From positions 1 through 64,000 of the forward strand of contig NZ_SMCV01000016.1 of the NCBI RefSeq assembly GCF_004342285.1: a DNA stretch of 64,000 nucleotides, written 5' to 3'. The notes below the pieces were generated by a model. The model was given only the letters and a program-made list of their open reading frames with translations, made no database searches and had not been told where the DNA came from. A program made the position numbers and the translations under genes. The stretch is from Klebsiella sp. BIGb0138 (lineage in GTDB: Bacteria; Pseudomonadota; Gammaproteobacteria; Enterobacterales; Enterobacteriaceae). How positions within the stretch are numbered: position 1 is the first letter of the stretch; every line of letters starts with the position of its first letter. Positions 17,865-24,986 of this stretch are shown piece by piece.

Positions 17865-18139
17865 GCTCGCTCCTTAGCTATCCGGTCAGCAAAATTTTTA
17901 CGGGTGGCCACAATGTCTTTCTGCAGCAGCTGCCAGACACGGCGGATCTCAGGCTCAGAATTCAGAAACATATTGAGGTAGCTGTCGGGCGCATCCCGGT
18001 TATAGGGCTTGCCGGTCTTCTCTTCGACAAACTTTGCCATAAGGTTCGCCTCGATATCAGCGCAGACGAACGCAGCGGCCAGTTGCCTGATGGTGCGCCG
18101 CGCGGCGGCGGGTAACGTTTTTTGTTTTGCCATCGTCAT
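17861..18139 (-). CDS. Conserved phage protein of unknown function
   Basis: 92 residues (MTMAKQKTLPAAARRTIRQLAAAFVCADIEANL...), basic at the N-terminus and helical. Four-base overlaps with both neighbours indicate a translated, coupled gene in the pre-terminase cluster. I do not recognise a named family; its place corresponds to small Mu genes around gp26-gp27. Confidence 0.7.
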   Translation of the reverse strand: MTMAKQKTLPAAARRTIRQLAAAFVCADIEANLMAKFVEEKTGKPYNRDAPDSYLNMFLNSEPEIRRVWQLLQKDIVATRKNFADRIAKERA

Positions 18140-18429
18140 CCCCTCGCGCGGGGTTTTTTCACGCCCGGAACGGTGGCCAGACCGTTGGCCGCATCGTCAC
18201 CACGCCCGGTGATACTGGCCACATAGCACCCGGAGACGTCGGTCAGATTAACCAGCCCTTGTTCCTTCAGCCATGCCAGATGGGTCCGAACGGCATCACG
18301 TGAAACCCGGTGACCATAGGTCTGCAGGCACGTCTGCAGAATCGACTCGTTGGCGCTGTCGCCACACTCGATAAGAGATCGCAGAATGACCAGGCGCTGG
18401 TCCTGGTCGAGAATGTCACGCATACTCAC
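18136..18429 (-). CDS. Mu gp26-like winged-helix protein (VpaChn25_0724 type)
   Basis: 97 residues. DQDQRLVILRSLIECGDSANESILQTCLQTYGHRVSRDAVRTHLAWLKEQGLV looks like a winged helix-turn-helix, and the C-terminus is a short basic tail (KKPRARG). Similar proteins stand between DUF2730 and DUF3486 genes in Mu-like prophages. The role is unknown; DNA binding is inferred. Confidence 0.75.
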   Translation of the reverse strand: MSMRDILDQDQRLVILRSLIECGDSANESILQTCLQTYGHRVSRDAVRTHLAWLKEQGLVNLTDVSGCYVASITGRGDDAANGLATVPGVKKPRARG

Positions 18430-18432
18430 CCC

Positions 18433-18735
18433 TTATTTTTCCTTCAGTTCGTTTTCCAGAAGTAGATCGCTGATACGGGAAACCTGTCGAATTGATGGTG
18501 CCAGCTCCCGCAGTTCACCCCGTAAGTCACGCATTTCAAGCTGCAGCTGATGCAGGTCTTTCTGATTCGGCAAACCCGCGATGGTGTTCTCCAGTCCCTG
18601 CAGACGGGTACGCAGGAGATCAAGCTCCTCGCGTTTAACGTATGTCTTCGCCAGCAGGAGCTGGATAACGTTCACCCCGGACATAAACAACGCCCAGATA
18701 ATGGCCCAGTTACCCTTAATGACTTCCCAGTCCAT
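18433..18735 (-). CDS. DUF2730 family membrane-anchored coiled-coil protein
   Basis: 100 residues from the ATG 18735-18733 (MDWEVIKGNWAIIWALFMSG). One N-terminal membrane segment (about residues 8-27) is followed by a long heptad-rich helix to the C-terminus. This is the DUF2730/Mu gp25 pattern. The topology resembles an inner-membrane spanin, and no other Rz-type protein is visible in this cassette, so a spanin role is possible but unproven. A longer upstream extension in frame lacks a good start. Confidence 0.8.
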   Translation of the reverse strand: MDWEVIKGNWAIIWALFMSGVNVIQLLLAKTYVKREELDLLRTRLQGLENTIAGLPNQKDLHQLQLEMRDLRGELRELAPSIRQVSRISDLLLENELKEK

Positions 18736-18946
18736 GCTTCCTCCTGTGTTCTCTGATTGACTGACAGGTGACACAGGTCGCCACTGAAGGCAGCGCCCGG
18801 AGTCGTTTAGCCGGAATCGCTCCACCGCAGTCGTTACAAAAACCGTAATTGTCCGGCAGTTCTTTAACGCGGTTTAAATGACTGTTTAAGACCCGTTCCC
18901 GCTCTTCGATTTCCAGATCGCTGGCGCGATCAAACGCTTTAGTCAT
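18716..18946 (-). CDS. TraR/DksA-type zinc-finger protein
   Basis: 76 residues with a C4 zinc finger, C37-x2-C40 and C58-x2-C61, preceded by an acidic helix (DLEIEERERVL). Small TraR/DksA proteins can bind the RNA polymerase secondary channel and mimic DksA/ppGpp. Its place in the lysis cluster is common in Mu-like phages. It overlaps both neighbours. Confidence 0.9.
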   Translation of the reverse strand: MTKAFDRASDLEIEERERVLNSHLNRVKELPDNYGFCNDCGGAIPAKRLRALPSVATCVTCQSIREHRRKHGLGSH

Positions 18947-19548
18947 TTACCCACCACGGCCTTGTGTTTGCTGGATTTGCTGTACCGGGCGAAGCCGTCC
19001 AGCGTCCTGAATCCCAGATAGCCCAACGCTGGAGTCGCGAGCATCAGCGCGATATCCCAGTCAGGCTCAGGCATAGAAAAGGCGTGGCCAAAGGCACTGG
19101 CGACCGCGCCAGCCTGCTGACCGAGAGACATGATCATCACGTAAGCAATGCTGCTGTAGAGCGAAAGGCGAGCCATCAGAGGGCGGGTCTGGCGGACATA
19201 TTCATCCGTTGCGTTATCACCGTTGCGGATGGTTTCCTGTTGTTCATGTTGCGCCGCCTGCTGGTCAGCCATTTGCGCTTTGTCCCGTTCCATCTGGAGC
19301 TGCTGCAGCTGGACTCTGAGAGTTTCAATCTGGACAAACTGCTCAGGTGGCAACTGTGCCAGCTTCTGTTCCAGCACACGCTGCTGGTCTGCCGGGTTGA
19401 TGGCACCATTGACGGTTTCGACAATGCTGGCGACGGATTCCGCCGCTTTAGCGGTATCGCTGCTGAACCATCCCCCTACAGTACGGACCAGTGAGGGACC
19501 AGCTTTGAGCAGCACTGAGGCGACAGTGGATAGCGTTATCGGATCCAT
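18943..19548 (-). CDS. 3TM-type holin
   Basis: 201 residues. A hydrophobic/amphipathic N-terminus, a Gln-rich coiled middle (QRVLEQKLAQLPPEQFVQIETL), and two clear membrane helices near the C-terminus (SLYSSIAYVMIMSLGQQAGAV and IALMLATPALGYLGF) match the Holin_3TMs family of Mu-like phages and gene transfer agents. It would form the lesion that releases the endolysin. It overlaps the preceding membrane protein by 13 bases. Confidence 0.85.
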   Translation of the reverse strand: MDPITLSTVASVLLKAGPSLVRTVGGWFSSDTAKAAESVASIVETVNGAINPADQQRVLEQKLAQLPPEQFVQIETLRVQLQQLQMERDKAQMADQQAAQHEQQETIRNGDNATDEYVRQTRPLMARLSLYSSIAYVMIMSLGQQAGAVASAFGHAFSMPEPDWDIALMLATPALGYLGFRTLDGFARYSKSSKHKAVVGK

Positions 19549-19943
19549 TTAAACGGCTCCTTACGCGAGACCCAGAGGGAGAAAAGGAATCCTGTCAGAA
19601 CCCCAACCGCGCCAAGAAGAATGATTAACGGCGACTTTGCCAGTACGGGAGCAATGACCAGAAGTAAGACACCCACCCCCCAGACAATCCAGGACAACAC
19701 CGTGGCCCATTTGCTGATAGCTCGGGTGGGATGCAGTAAGCGATATGGCAAGTTCCCCATACCGATACTGGCACAGACAAGAGCGATGCCGGCAATAGAT
19801 AACCACCAGACCACAAACGCCTGACGACCATTGAAGCTGCAGAAAAGCAGGGATAGCCCCACCAGAATGATCACCGTCCAGCCGGACTGAAATACCCGGA
19901 GTAAGGCCAGTTTCAGCCAGTCGGTATTCAACGATTTAAACAT
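19536..19943 (-). CDS. Small integral membrane protein of the lysis cassette
   Basis: 135 residues with about four hydrophobic segments: VIILVGLSLLFC, FVVWWLSIAGIALVCASIG, VLSWIVWGVGVLLLVIAPVLA and LIILLGAVGVLTGFLFSLWV. It lies between the endolysin and the 3TM holin, so a second holin or an antiholin is a reasonable inference. No named family was recognised. Confidence 0.7.
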   Translation of the reverse strand: MFKSLNTDWLKLALLRVFQSGWTVIILVGLSLLFCSFNGRQAFVVWWLSIAGIALVCASIGMGNLPYRLLHPTRAISKWATVLSWIVWGVGVLLLVIAPVLAKSPLIILLGAVGVLTGFLFSLWVSRKEPFKWIR

Positions 19944-20154
19944 TATGTTTTTCCTTGTATCTCTGGCACTGCCAGACGATGTCTCTTATATCGACGGAGT
20001 CCCAGCCTTTGCGGTAATAGCTGGCATGAGTACCGTCGCAGCCTGTGTAGTCACGGGGAACGGGCGGAGGGCCACCGGCAACCCGATGAAGCACCTCCTG
20101 ACGGAGACGATCACGCCGTCCCACACGTAAGGTCTCCTCCCAGCCTTTACCCAT
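19936..20154 (-). CDS. Small basic protein after the endolysin, unknown function
   Basis: 72 residues from the ATG 20154-20152 (MGKGWEETLRVGRRDRLRQEVL), one base after the endolysin stop. A GGPPPVPRDYTGCDGTHASYYRKGWDSVDIRDIVWQCQRYK segment is compact and Trp/Tyr/Cys-rich. The frame extends upstream inside the endolysin gene, but only this start is sensible. It overlaps the next gene by eight bases. Confidence 0.65.
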   Translation of the reverse strand: MGKGWEETLRVGRRDRLRQEVLHRVAGGPPPVPRDYTGCDGTHASYYRKGWDSVDIRDIVWQCQRYKEKHNV

Positions 20155-20155
20155 C

Positions 20156-20737
20156 TCAGTTGCGTGGCTCGGAAACCTGACCGCCGATGACCTCCTGACA
20201 GGCGTTCGCCAGTTCGTCGAGGCGGTTAAACCAGCCATTGAGGTATTTACCCTGTGCTGGATTGGCTTTGATGATGTCGGCGTAATAACGGGAACGGCGT
20301 AGGAAGCAGCGAGTAAGGAGCCATTCACCATCAGCCCCAATCACTGCTTTGGTGGTTTTCGGGCCGACGATGCCATCAGCGGTGACGCCGACAGCATCCT
20401 GCAGTAACTGGATTGCTTTTTTAGCACCATGCTGAACGGAAGAATCGAAGACAAAAAGTGAGATACCATCCGGCCAGTCGGTGCAGTAAGCCGGATACCA
20501 GTAATCACGGAAATAAATTTGCCCGGCCTGTTCTTCGGTGAGGTCTTTAATTCGGGTATCGGGTTTACCGTCGCCATCGACGTCGGTTTTACCATCGGCT
20601 ATTCCGTCGCGTTTGTCGGAAATACCGTATTTTGTTTCGCCACCGTTATCGGTGGGGTCATTAACGTGACCACCTTCACGGGCGAGAACGAAAGAGAATG
20701 CGTGTAAAAACGCAGGGGAAAATGATGATGTTGTCAT
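20156..20737 (-). CDS. Endolysin, glycoside hydrolase family 108
   Basis: 193 residues. The catalytic Glu21 in REGGHVND, then NGGETKYGIS and an AIQLLQDAVGVTADGIVGPKT C-terminal peptidoglycan-binding type segment define GH108 (Mu gp22-like) lysozymes. An insertion at residues 44-60 includes D52-V-D54-G-D56-G-K-P-D60, which looks like a calcium-binding EF-hand loop. It is the first gene after a terminator and so should be transcribed from a late promoter equivalent to Mu Plys. Confidence 0.93.
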   Translation of the reverse strand: MTTSSFSPAFLHAFSFVLAREGGHVNDPTDNGGETKYGISDKRDGIADGKTDVDGDGKPDTRIKDLTEEQAGQIYFRDYWYPAYCTDWPDGISLFVFDSSVQHGAKKAIQLLQDAVGVTADGIVGPKTTKAVIGADGEWLLTRCFLRRSRYYADIIKANPAQGKYLNGWFNRLDELANACQEVIGGQVSEPRN

Positions 20738-20752
20738 GCCTGTACCTTTCAG

Positions 20753-20776
20753 GGGAAAGTGAATCTGACTTTTCCC
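20753..20776 (-). promoter_or_regulatory. Inverted repeat in the presumed lysis promoter
   Basis: Arms GGGAAA (20753-20758) and TTTCCC (20771-20776) flank 12 bases, between the upstream terminator and the endolysin start. Position is right for an activator site of the Mor/C type, but the sequence differs from the Mu C box and binding is not shown. Confidence 0.4.
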
Positions 20777-20787
20777 ATTTTGTTGCA

Positions 20788-20818
20788 GGCATAAAAAAAG
20801 CCGGATTTACCGGCTTCA
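20788..20818 (-). terminator. Rho-independent terminator, copy 1 of the 32-bp repeated element
   Basis: The same stem AAGCCGG-TAAAT-CCGGCTT and seven-T tract on the minus strand as at 13133-13159. It closes the middle transcript (Mor-type gene and exported protein) just before the lysis operon. Confidence 0.87.
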
Positions 20819-20832
20819 TTGAAGAATAGAAA

Positions 20833-21318
20833 TCAATCCCAAGTTACAAGTTTTGAAACCTTACAAGCTAGAGCGGGATATTTATCTATTGAAATAAAAG
20901 ATGCTTCGACCCAGAAGTCTTTAATGGCTTCCCCTGTAGTTCTTTCAGCCGATTTTGCAGCACCATAAACAATGTCTGACACAGCATTATCAATGTCTTT
21001 ACTCTTTTCACCCACAACCCCAAAGACTAAATTTTTGCATATGCCTTCCGAATGTAAAAACTCGTCTTTATTCTTTTTCCCACTATTGATGGATATAGAG
21101 GAAGCAAACTCTGGGTTAAGTGAGTAAATATCACCATCGACACGATAGCTCAGAAGCTTAACACCATCTGGAGATTCACCATTTTTCCATTTTCCCTTAT
21201 CTGCAATCCCAAGCTTATCAAAATTTTTTAGCAATTCCTTTGATGAAGGCATCGCAGTGTCAGCCAGAGAGGTATTAGATACCAATGCAAAGATAATCAA
21301 TCCCCATATATTTTTCAT
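20833..21318 (-). CDS. Exported protein of unknown function (probable moron)
   Basis: 161 residues from the ATG 21318-21316, with GAGGGAG just upstream. A signal peptide (MKNIWGLIIFALVSNTSLA, likely cut before D20) leads to a mature soluble protein with two cysteines and many Lys/Asp/Ser. The gene is visibly more AT-rich than its neighbours. It lies between the Mor-type activator and a terminator, where Mu has its C activator. Periplasmic location is inferred; no family was recognised. Confidence 0.75.
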   Translation of the reverse strand: MKNIWGLIIFALVSNTSLADTAMPSSKELLKNFDKLGIADKGKWKNGESPDGVKLLSYRVDGDIYSLNPEFASSISINSGKKNKDEFLHSEGICKNLVFGVVGEKSKDIDNAVSDIVYGAAKSAERTTGEAIKDFWVEASFISIDKYPALACKVSKLVTWD

Positions 21319-21326
21319 AGTCTCCC

Positions 21327-21713
21327 TCAAAATAGTGGTGGTTGGTGCTTTTGATGCTCTAACCGTCGCATTCGCTTGATAGCTTTATACACCGTTTTGT
21401 AGGTCACCTGGTAGCGCTCAACCAGTTCAGGGATGTTATTACCCTTAAAATCACGCCAGATGCGCATATCTCTGACAAGCTGCTCCAGAACCTGACCGCG
21501 AGGAAAGTAAACCTGCATCCCGCCAATTTTACTACTGATGGCGGCTACCAGTTCGATGGAATGACGCGGGTCATAACCCAGACGTTCCAGCTCGCGGCGT
21601 AATAGTGCATTTAGCTCAGACAGCAATGAGGGAAAGCGGGAGCTTTCCATCTCATCATCGATGTGCTCCAGAATGCTGTCGTCCTGTACATCACCAAAGA
21701 GATCATCACTCAT
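21327..21713 (-). CDS. mor: Mor-family transcription activator
   Basis: 128 residues starting in an ATGA overlap with the gp16 stop. KIGGMQVYFPRGQ is the dimerisation/beta-strand hallmark of the Mor/C family, followed by a C-terminal helix-turn-helix (GNNIPELVERYQVTYKTVYKAIKRMRR). It binds DNA as a dimer and recruits RNA polymerase to middle or late promoters. It is the only Mor/C-type protein in the window, so it may serve both steps. Confidence 0.93.
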   Translation of the reverse strand: MSDDLFGDVQDDSILEHIDDEMESSRFPSLLSELNALLRRELERLGYDPRHSIELVAAISSKIGGMQVYFPRGQVLEQLVRDMRIWRDFKGNNIPELVERYQVTYKTVYKAIKRMRRLEHQKHQPPLF

Positions 21714-22264
21714 TTTTTCCACCTTTTGGCCGCTTCAGCGTAGCCGCTGCAGATTGTGTCATAGTCCCGACTTTCATCACCGGTGACAGGGTTTTCCGGG
21801 AGACGTGCGTGATTGGCCAGCATGGCCTTTTTCATTTCCCTGATGTGCCATTGCTTAAGACTCTCAAGCAGGTTGTCTTCAGCTTCTGGTCGTAGCCATT
21901 CAAGACTGGAGACACCCGCACCACCATTGCGGATACGAGTCTGGCGTTGCACAAAACGATCAAGTGCAATATCGCTGTCGTCCTGGATGAAACCATCTTT
22001 GAACATCGTTTTCCATATTGCCCTGACCTTAAGGCTTGTCGCTGATGGTGCTGACATGCGGCGCTTCGAGCGTACAGTTGGCTTACTTTTAAATCCTTTG
22101 GTTTCCAGCGCCTTTATAACAGACTGAAGCTCGGCAATGGTCATATCACGACAACTGGCTTTACCGGGAACCACTGCCCCCAACAGGGAGCGATAGGTTT
22201 CATCATCAAGCGCGAGCTGATTTTTTGCGATATGGATAATCTGAATCGCATTTGCACGGTTCAT
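21710..22264 (-). CDS. GemA-like regulatory protein (Mu gp16 family, DUF1018)
   Basis: 184 residues. The opening MNRANAIQIIHIAKNQLALDDETYRSLL and the motif DMTIAELQSVIKALETKGF are typical of the gp16/GemA family. In Mu, GemA affects host gene expression and DNA topology. ATGA overlaps connect it with the MazG-like gene upstream and mor downstream. Confidence 0.9.
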   Translation of the reverse strand: MNRANAIQIIHIAKNQLALDDETYRSLLGAVVPGKASCRDMTIAELQSVIKALETKGFKSKPTVRSKRRMSAPSATSLKVRAIWKTMFKDGFIQDDSDIALDRFVQRQTRIRNGGAGVSSLEWLRPEAEDNLLESLKQWHIREMKKAMLANHARLPENPVTGDESRDYDTICSGYAEAAKRWKK

Positions 22265-22758
22265 ACGCCATCTCCTGTTTGCTGGCGGTCGGCAAATTGC
22301 TGTTCGCGGATCATTTTTTGTGCCGCCTGCATTAACAGACTAACTGCCATTCGTACCCGTGCAGCTGCGTAACGATTGCTGGTCTTTGTGTCGCGATAGA
22401 GCGTGTCGGCCAGTTCCAATTGCTCGGAAACCTCTTCAAGCAGTCCCTGAACTGACGGACCGAACGGGCTAACCAGCTGTGATTCAACACCGATACCGAC
22501 AACCTGAGCCAGTCGGGTCATTTTGCGATTTTTTTCATGGTCAATCATGGGACCCATTCCGTTATGACGCAGCTGTTCAATCATAATTTCGACGTCCGCG
22601 GCTTCTTCAGCCACTTTGGTGCTGTCGGTTTTCTTGTTCAGAAAACGCGAACAGGAAGCGGCGAGTTCACTGGCTTCTTCAGAAAGCACCAGCACCTGAG
22701 ATTCAAATCCCCATTTAGATAAGGCCGCATCATAAATAGCAGTATTTTTGGTGTTCAT
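22261..22758 (-). CDS. MazG-like all-alpha NTP pyrophosphohydrolase-type protein
   Basis: 165 residues. Residues 27-31 give EEASE (EExxE) and residues 52-55 EAAD (ExxD), the metal-binding motif pair of MazG/dUTPase-like enzymes, within helical context (SKWGFESQVLVLSEEASELA). Such enzymes hydrolyse nucleotides, dCTP/dUTP or ppGpp. The C-terminal half is an extra helical region. It sits in the early region, coupled to GemA; a role in the nucleotide pool or alarmone control is inference. Confidence 0.72.
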   Translation of the reverse strand: MNTKNTAIYDAALSKWGFESQVLVLSEEASELAASCSRFLNKKTDSTKVAEEAADVEIMIEQLRHNGMGPMIDHEKNRKMTRLAQVVGIGVESQLVSPFGPSVQGLLEEVSEQLELADTLYRDTKTSNRYAAARVRMAVSLLMQAAQKMIREQQFADRQQTGDGV

Positions 22759-22838
22759 AATATTTCCTTACTAAATTTCGGCGTGAGCAACCCCACGGCG
22801 CTGACGCCGAAAATTAAACAAAGTTAATTAATGAATAT

Positions 22839-23456
22839 TCAGAGCTTGGCTAAATCCAGCGATATTTGCTTATATACACCATCTAACTGGCGTTCATATA
22901 AGCGTAAATATTGACTTGTCCCGGTCACCTGAATTGCATCCGCTACCGCATCCATAGCCTCATTCCATTTCGGGTCATCGATATTCAATTGACGCAACCC
23001 CAGTACCTGGTTGATATCAATCTTGCCCTGTTTATTCACGCGGAAGGCATGATCGACCAGCGCCATGATTTTTTCATCAGCACCACCAGACCATTCACTG
23101 ATACAGGTATCTATCAGCTTTTTGGCGGCCTGAATGCGCTCGTCAAAGACGCGGTGCTCACCCACAGCGCGGACTAGTTTATAGCGGCCATCGAAGCTAA
23201 CCAGCGTGACATTCCCCTTAGCCCCGCCGTATTCAACGCCATACTCAGCGGCAGACAGGTCAATAAAGTCGCCAATTTTTGACATTGATTCAATCTTAAA
23301 CTCAGCCAGTGCCTGACGTTGCTGGCGGGCAGCAGAGACGATGCTCAGTACAACTTCATCACGTAACATATCCAGCGGTTTAATCTGTGACTCAGGGACA
23401 TAATGACCCTGTGCATTTACACGATATCCCTCAGGGATGCTGTTTGCAGTATTCAT
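22839..23456 (-). CDS. DUF3164 family protein
   Basis: 205 residues. IPEGYRVNAQGHYVPESQIKPLDMLRDEVV at the N-terminus and VSFDGRYKLVRAVGEHRVFDERIQAAK are the DUF3164 pattern found in the early region of Mu-like phages. Function is unknown. An 80-base gap separates it from the MazG-like gene. Confidence 0.88.
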   Translation of the reverse strand: MNTANSIPEGYRVNAQGHYVPESQIKPLDMLRDEVVLSIVSAARQQRQALAEFKIESMSKIGDFIDLSAAEYGVEYGGAKGNVTLVSFDGRYKLVRAVGEHRVFDERIQAAKKLIDTCISEWSGGADEKIMALVDHAFRVNKQGKIDINQVLGLRQLNIDDPKWNEAMDAVADAIQVTGTSQYLRLYERQLDGVYKQISLDLAKL

Positions 23457-23470
23457 AAAACCTCACTCAA

Positions 23471-23758
23471 TTAATTAGCACCTGAAAACACGATATTTGA
23501 AACGGTCCGACTACTTAATTCCATTTTCTCAGCGATAACCGGAATGGTTAGCCCCTCTTTATAAAGCTCACGGCAAAGCCATGCGTCATGGTCACTGGCG
23601 GTCTGAACCTGAACTGATATCCCCCAGCGGTTCGCCTGCGCGCAAATGGCTGAACGGGTCCGGTTAATATGATTACCCATTTCCTGCGCAGTCATTTTCC
23701 CTGCATTTTCGCGGACAAACTGAATTTCTTTTCTTGTCCACATACGGCGACTTTCCAT
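23471..23758 (-). CDS. Small helix-turn-helix protein
   Basis: 95 residues from the ATG 23758-23756 (MESRRMWTRKEIQFVRENAGKM) with GGAGG five bases upstream. Two helix-turn-helix-like blocks are visible: TAQEMGNHINRTRSAICAQANRWGI and YKEGLTIPVIAEKMELSSRTVSNIV. It is probably a DNA-binding protein of the early operon; no specific family is claimed. Confidence 0.72.
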   Translation of the reverse strand: MESRRMWTRKEIQFVRENAGKMTAQEMGNHINRTRSAICAQANRWGISVQVQTASDHDAWLCRELYKEGLTIPVIAEKMELSSRTVSNIVFSGAN

Positions 23759-23760
23759 TA

Positions 23761-24000
23761 TTACCTCCAGATAATCCGACAACCATTGAACGAAGCGACC
23801 CAGATTGATCGCGTCCCCGATTTATCACGCTCGACAATGCGAACCGCTTTTTCCAGAAGCTCAACCGGAGGACAGGACACTTCCAGTACAGGACGAGCCG
23901 GGGACTGCCGGAAATCGGTAACCAGACAGCCTTTTTTGTGTAAGAGCGCCTGTGTGGCCATCGCCTGCTGCACATGTGACGAAATCAGTTCAGGAAACAT
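23761..24000 (-). CDS. Small early protein after gene B, unknown function
   Basis: 79 residues (MFPELISSHVQQAMATQALLHKKGC...), starting two bases after the B stop and ending two bases before the next start. The compact beta-like C-terminus (VRIVERDKSGTRSIWVASFNGCRIIWR) and tight spacing indicate a real gene. Mu has small semi-essential early genes in this place; no homology is claimed. Confidence 0.65.
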   Translation of the reverse strand: MFPELISSHVQQAMATQALLHKKGCLVTDFRQSPARPVLEVSCPPVELLEKAVRIVERDKSGTRSIWVASFNGCRIIWR

Positions 24001-24002
24001 AG

Positions 24003-24950
24003 TTAGCCCCTCAGTAAGGTTGAAACATCGACGTCTAAATCCAGATCCCGGAATGCCTTCAGAATGTATGCCTCGTTCACCGTGTCACCGGCACCGTGTG
24101 CGGTCATTGCCGCCAGCCGCAGGGAGTGGCTGAGAATACGCAGCGCCCCCGGTTTCTGCGCTATCTGCTGCAGCAGTTCGCGCTCTTTCTCTCCGTGAAT
24201 TTGCCAGGCATCAGCAATGGCGACCACATCCGCTTTTTTGGTCTTATTGATGGCCACGCGCTTGGCGATACGGGAGAACAGCCGGGCAAACTCGACGGTA
24301 CGATTTCCCCCGGTCATGTTGGAATAGACACGATGGTTACCCATCAGCACCATACCAACGCGGGTGGCTTCCTGAAGCAGTCGCAGTTCTTCCAGCGTCT
24401 CAGCGCCCAGATGGTCAGCCTCATCGATAATGATGAGTCCCTGAGTACCATCAAGGCGACGGCGCAGCGAACGGGCCAGGGGACCTTTGCGGCGAGGTGC
24501 ATCGTTCATCCCCAGTTCATAAGCCAGCTCGGTCAGACACTCCAGAACGCTGGCACAGGCAGGAGTGACCGTAATCATCCAGACGTTGTCATTACTACGG
24601 CGGTATTCACGCGCCGCTTCAGATTTACCCACTCCGGGGTTACCGCAGACCACGCCGATACACTCTGTGAGGTGCGCATAGCGGAACGCTGTCCAGATTT
24701 GTTTAACGGTCGGCGTCTCAATAAAGCGCGGGGGCGCCGGCAGCTCGGCGGCAGAGTGTTGTTTATCAATCCAGCGCTGCAGGGCTTTTTCCACACGGTT
24801 GTTATCACCAGTGTATTTGTTATTCATGAAGCCGCTGATCACGCTTGGCGAAAGTCCGGTTTCACGGCCAACCTGAGCAAAAGTAAAACGAGTACCATCT
24901 ACGAGGTTGCGCAGAACCTCGCGAATATCAGTAATATTCACGTGAGACAT
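24003..24950 (-). CDS. Transposition target activator, AAA+ ATPase (MuB-like)
   Basis: 315 residues from the ATG 24950-24948, which has GGAGAG in front. An N-terminal helix-turn-helix (FAQVGRETGLSPSVISGFMNN) precedes an AAA+ ATPase with Walker A GNPGVGKS (about 103-110) and Walker B LIIIDEADHL (about 172-181). The protein binds target DNA, stimulates the transposase and gives target immunity. It follows transposase A. Confidence 0.95.
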   Translation of the reverse strand: MSHVNITDIREVLRNLVDGTRFTFAQVGRETGLSPSVISGFMNNKYTGDNNRVEKALQRWIDKQHSAAELPAPPRFIETPTVKQIWTAFRYAHLTECIGVVCGNPGVGKSEAAREYRRSNDNVWMITVTPACASVLECLTELAYELGMNDAPRRKGPLARSLRRRLDGTQGLIIIDEADHLGAETLEELRLLQEATRVGMVLMGNHRVYSNMTGGNRTVEFARLFSRIAKRVAINKTKKADVVAIADAWQIHGEKERELLQQIAQKPGALRILSHSLRLAAMTAHGAGDTVNEAYILKAFRDLDLDVDVSTLLRG

Positions 24951-24986
24951 AATTCTCTCCATTATTTGAATGTCATTTAATCGCTA

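Noticed and set aside
19936-20340. 134-codon version of the small gene after the endolysin
   Set aside because: The first 62 codons are antisense-free overlap with the endolysin in another frame and lack a start signal; the ATG at 20154 right after the endolysin stop is better.
24096-24980. Plus-strand open frame of 294 codons opposite transposition gene B
   Set aside because: B has clear Walker motifs on the minus strand; the plus frame is a high-GC shadow with no recognisable domain.
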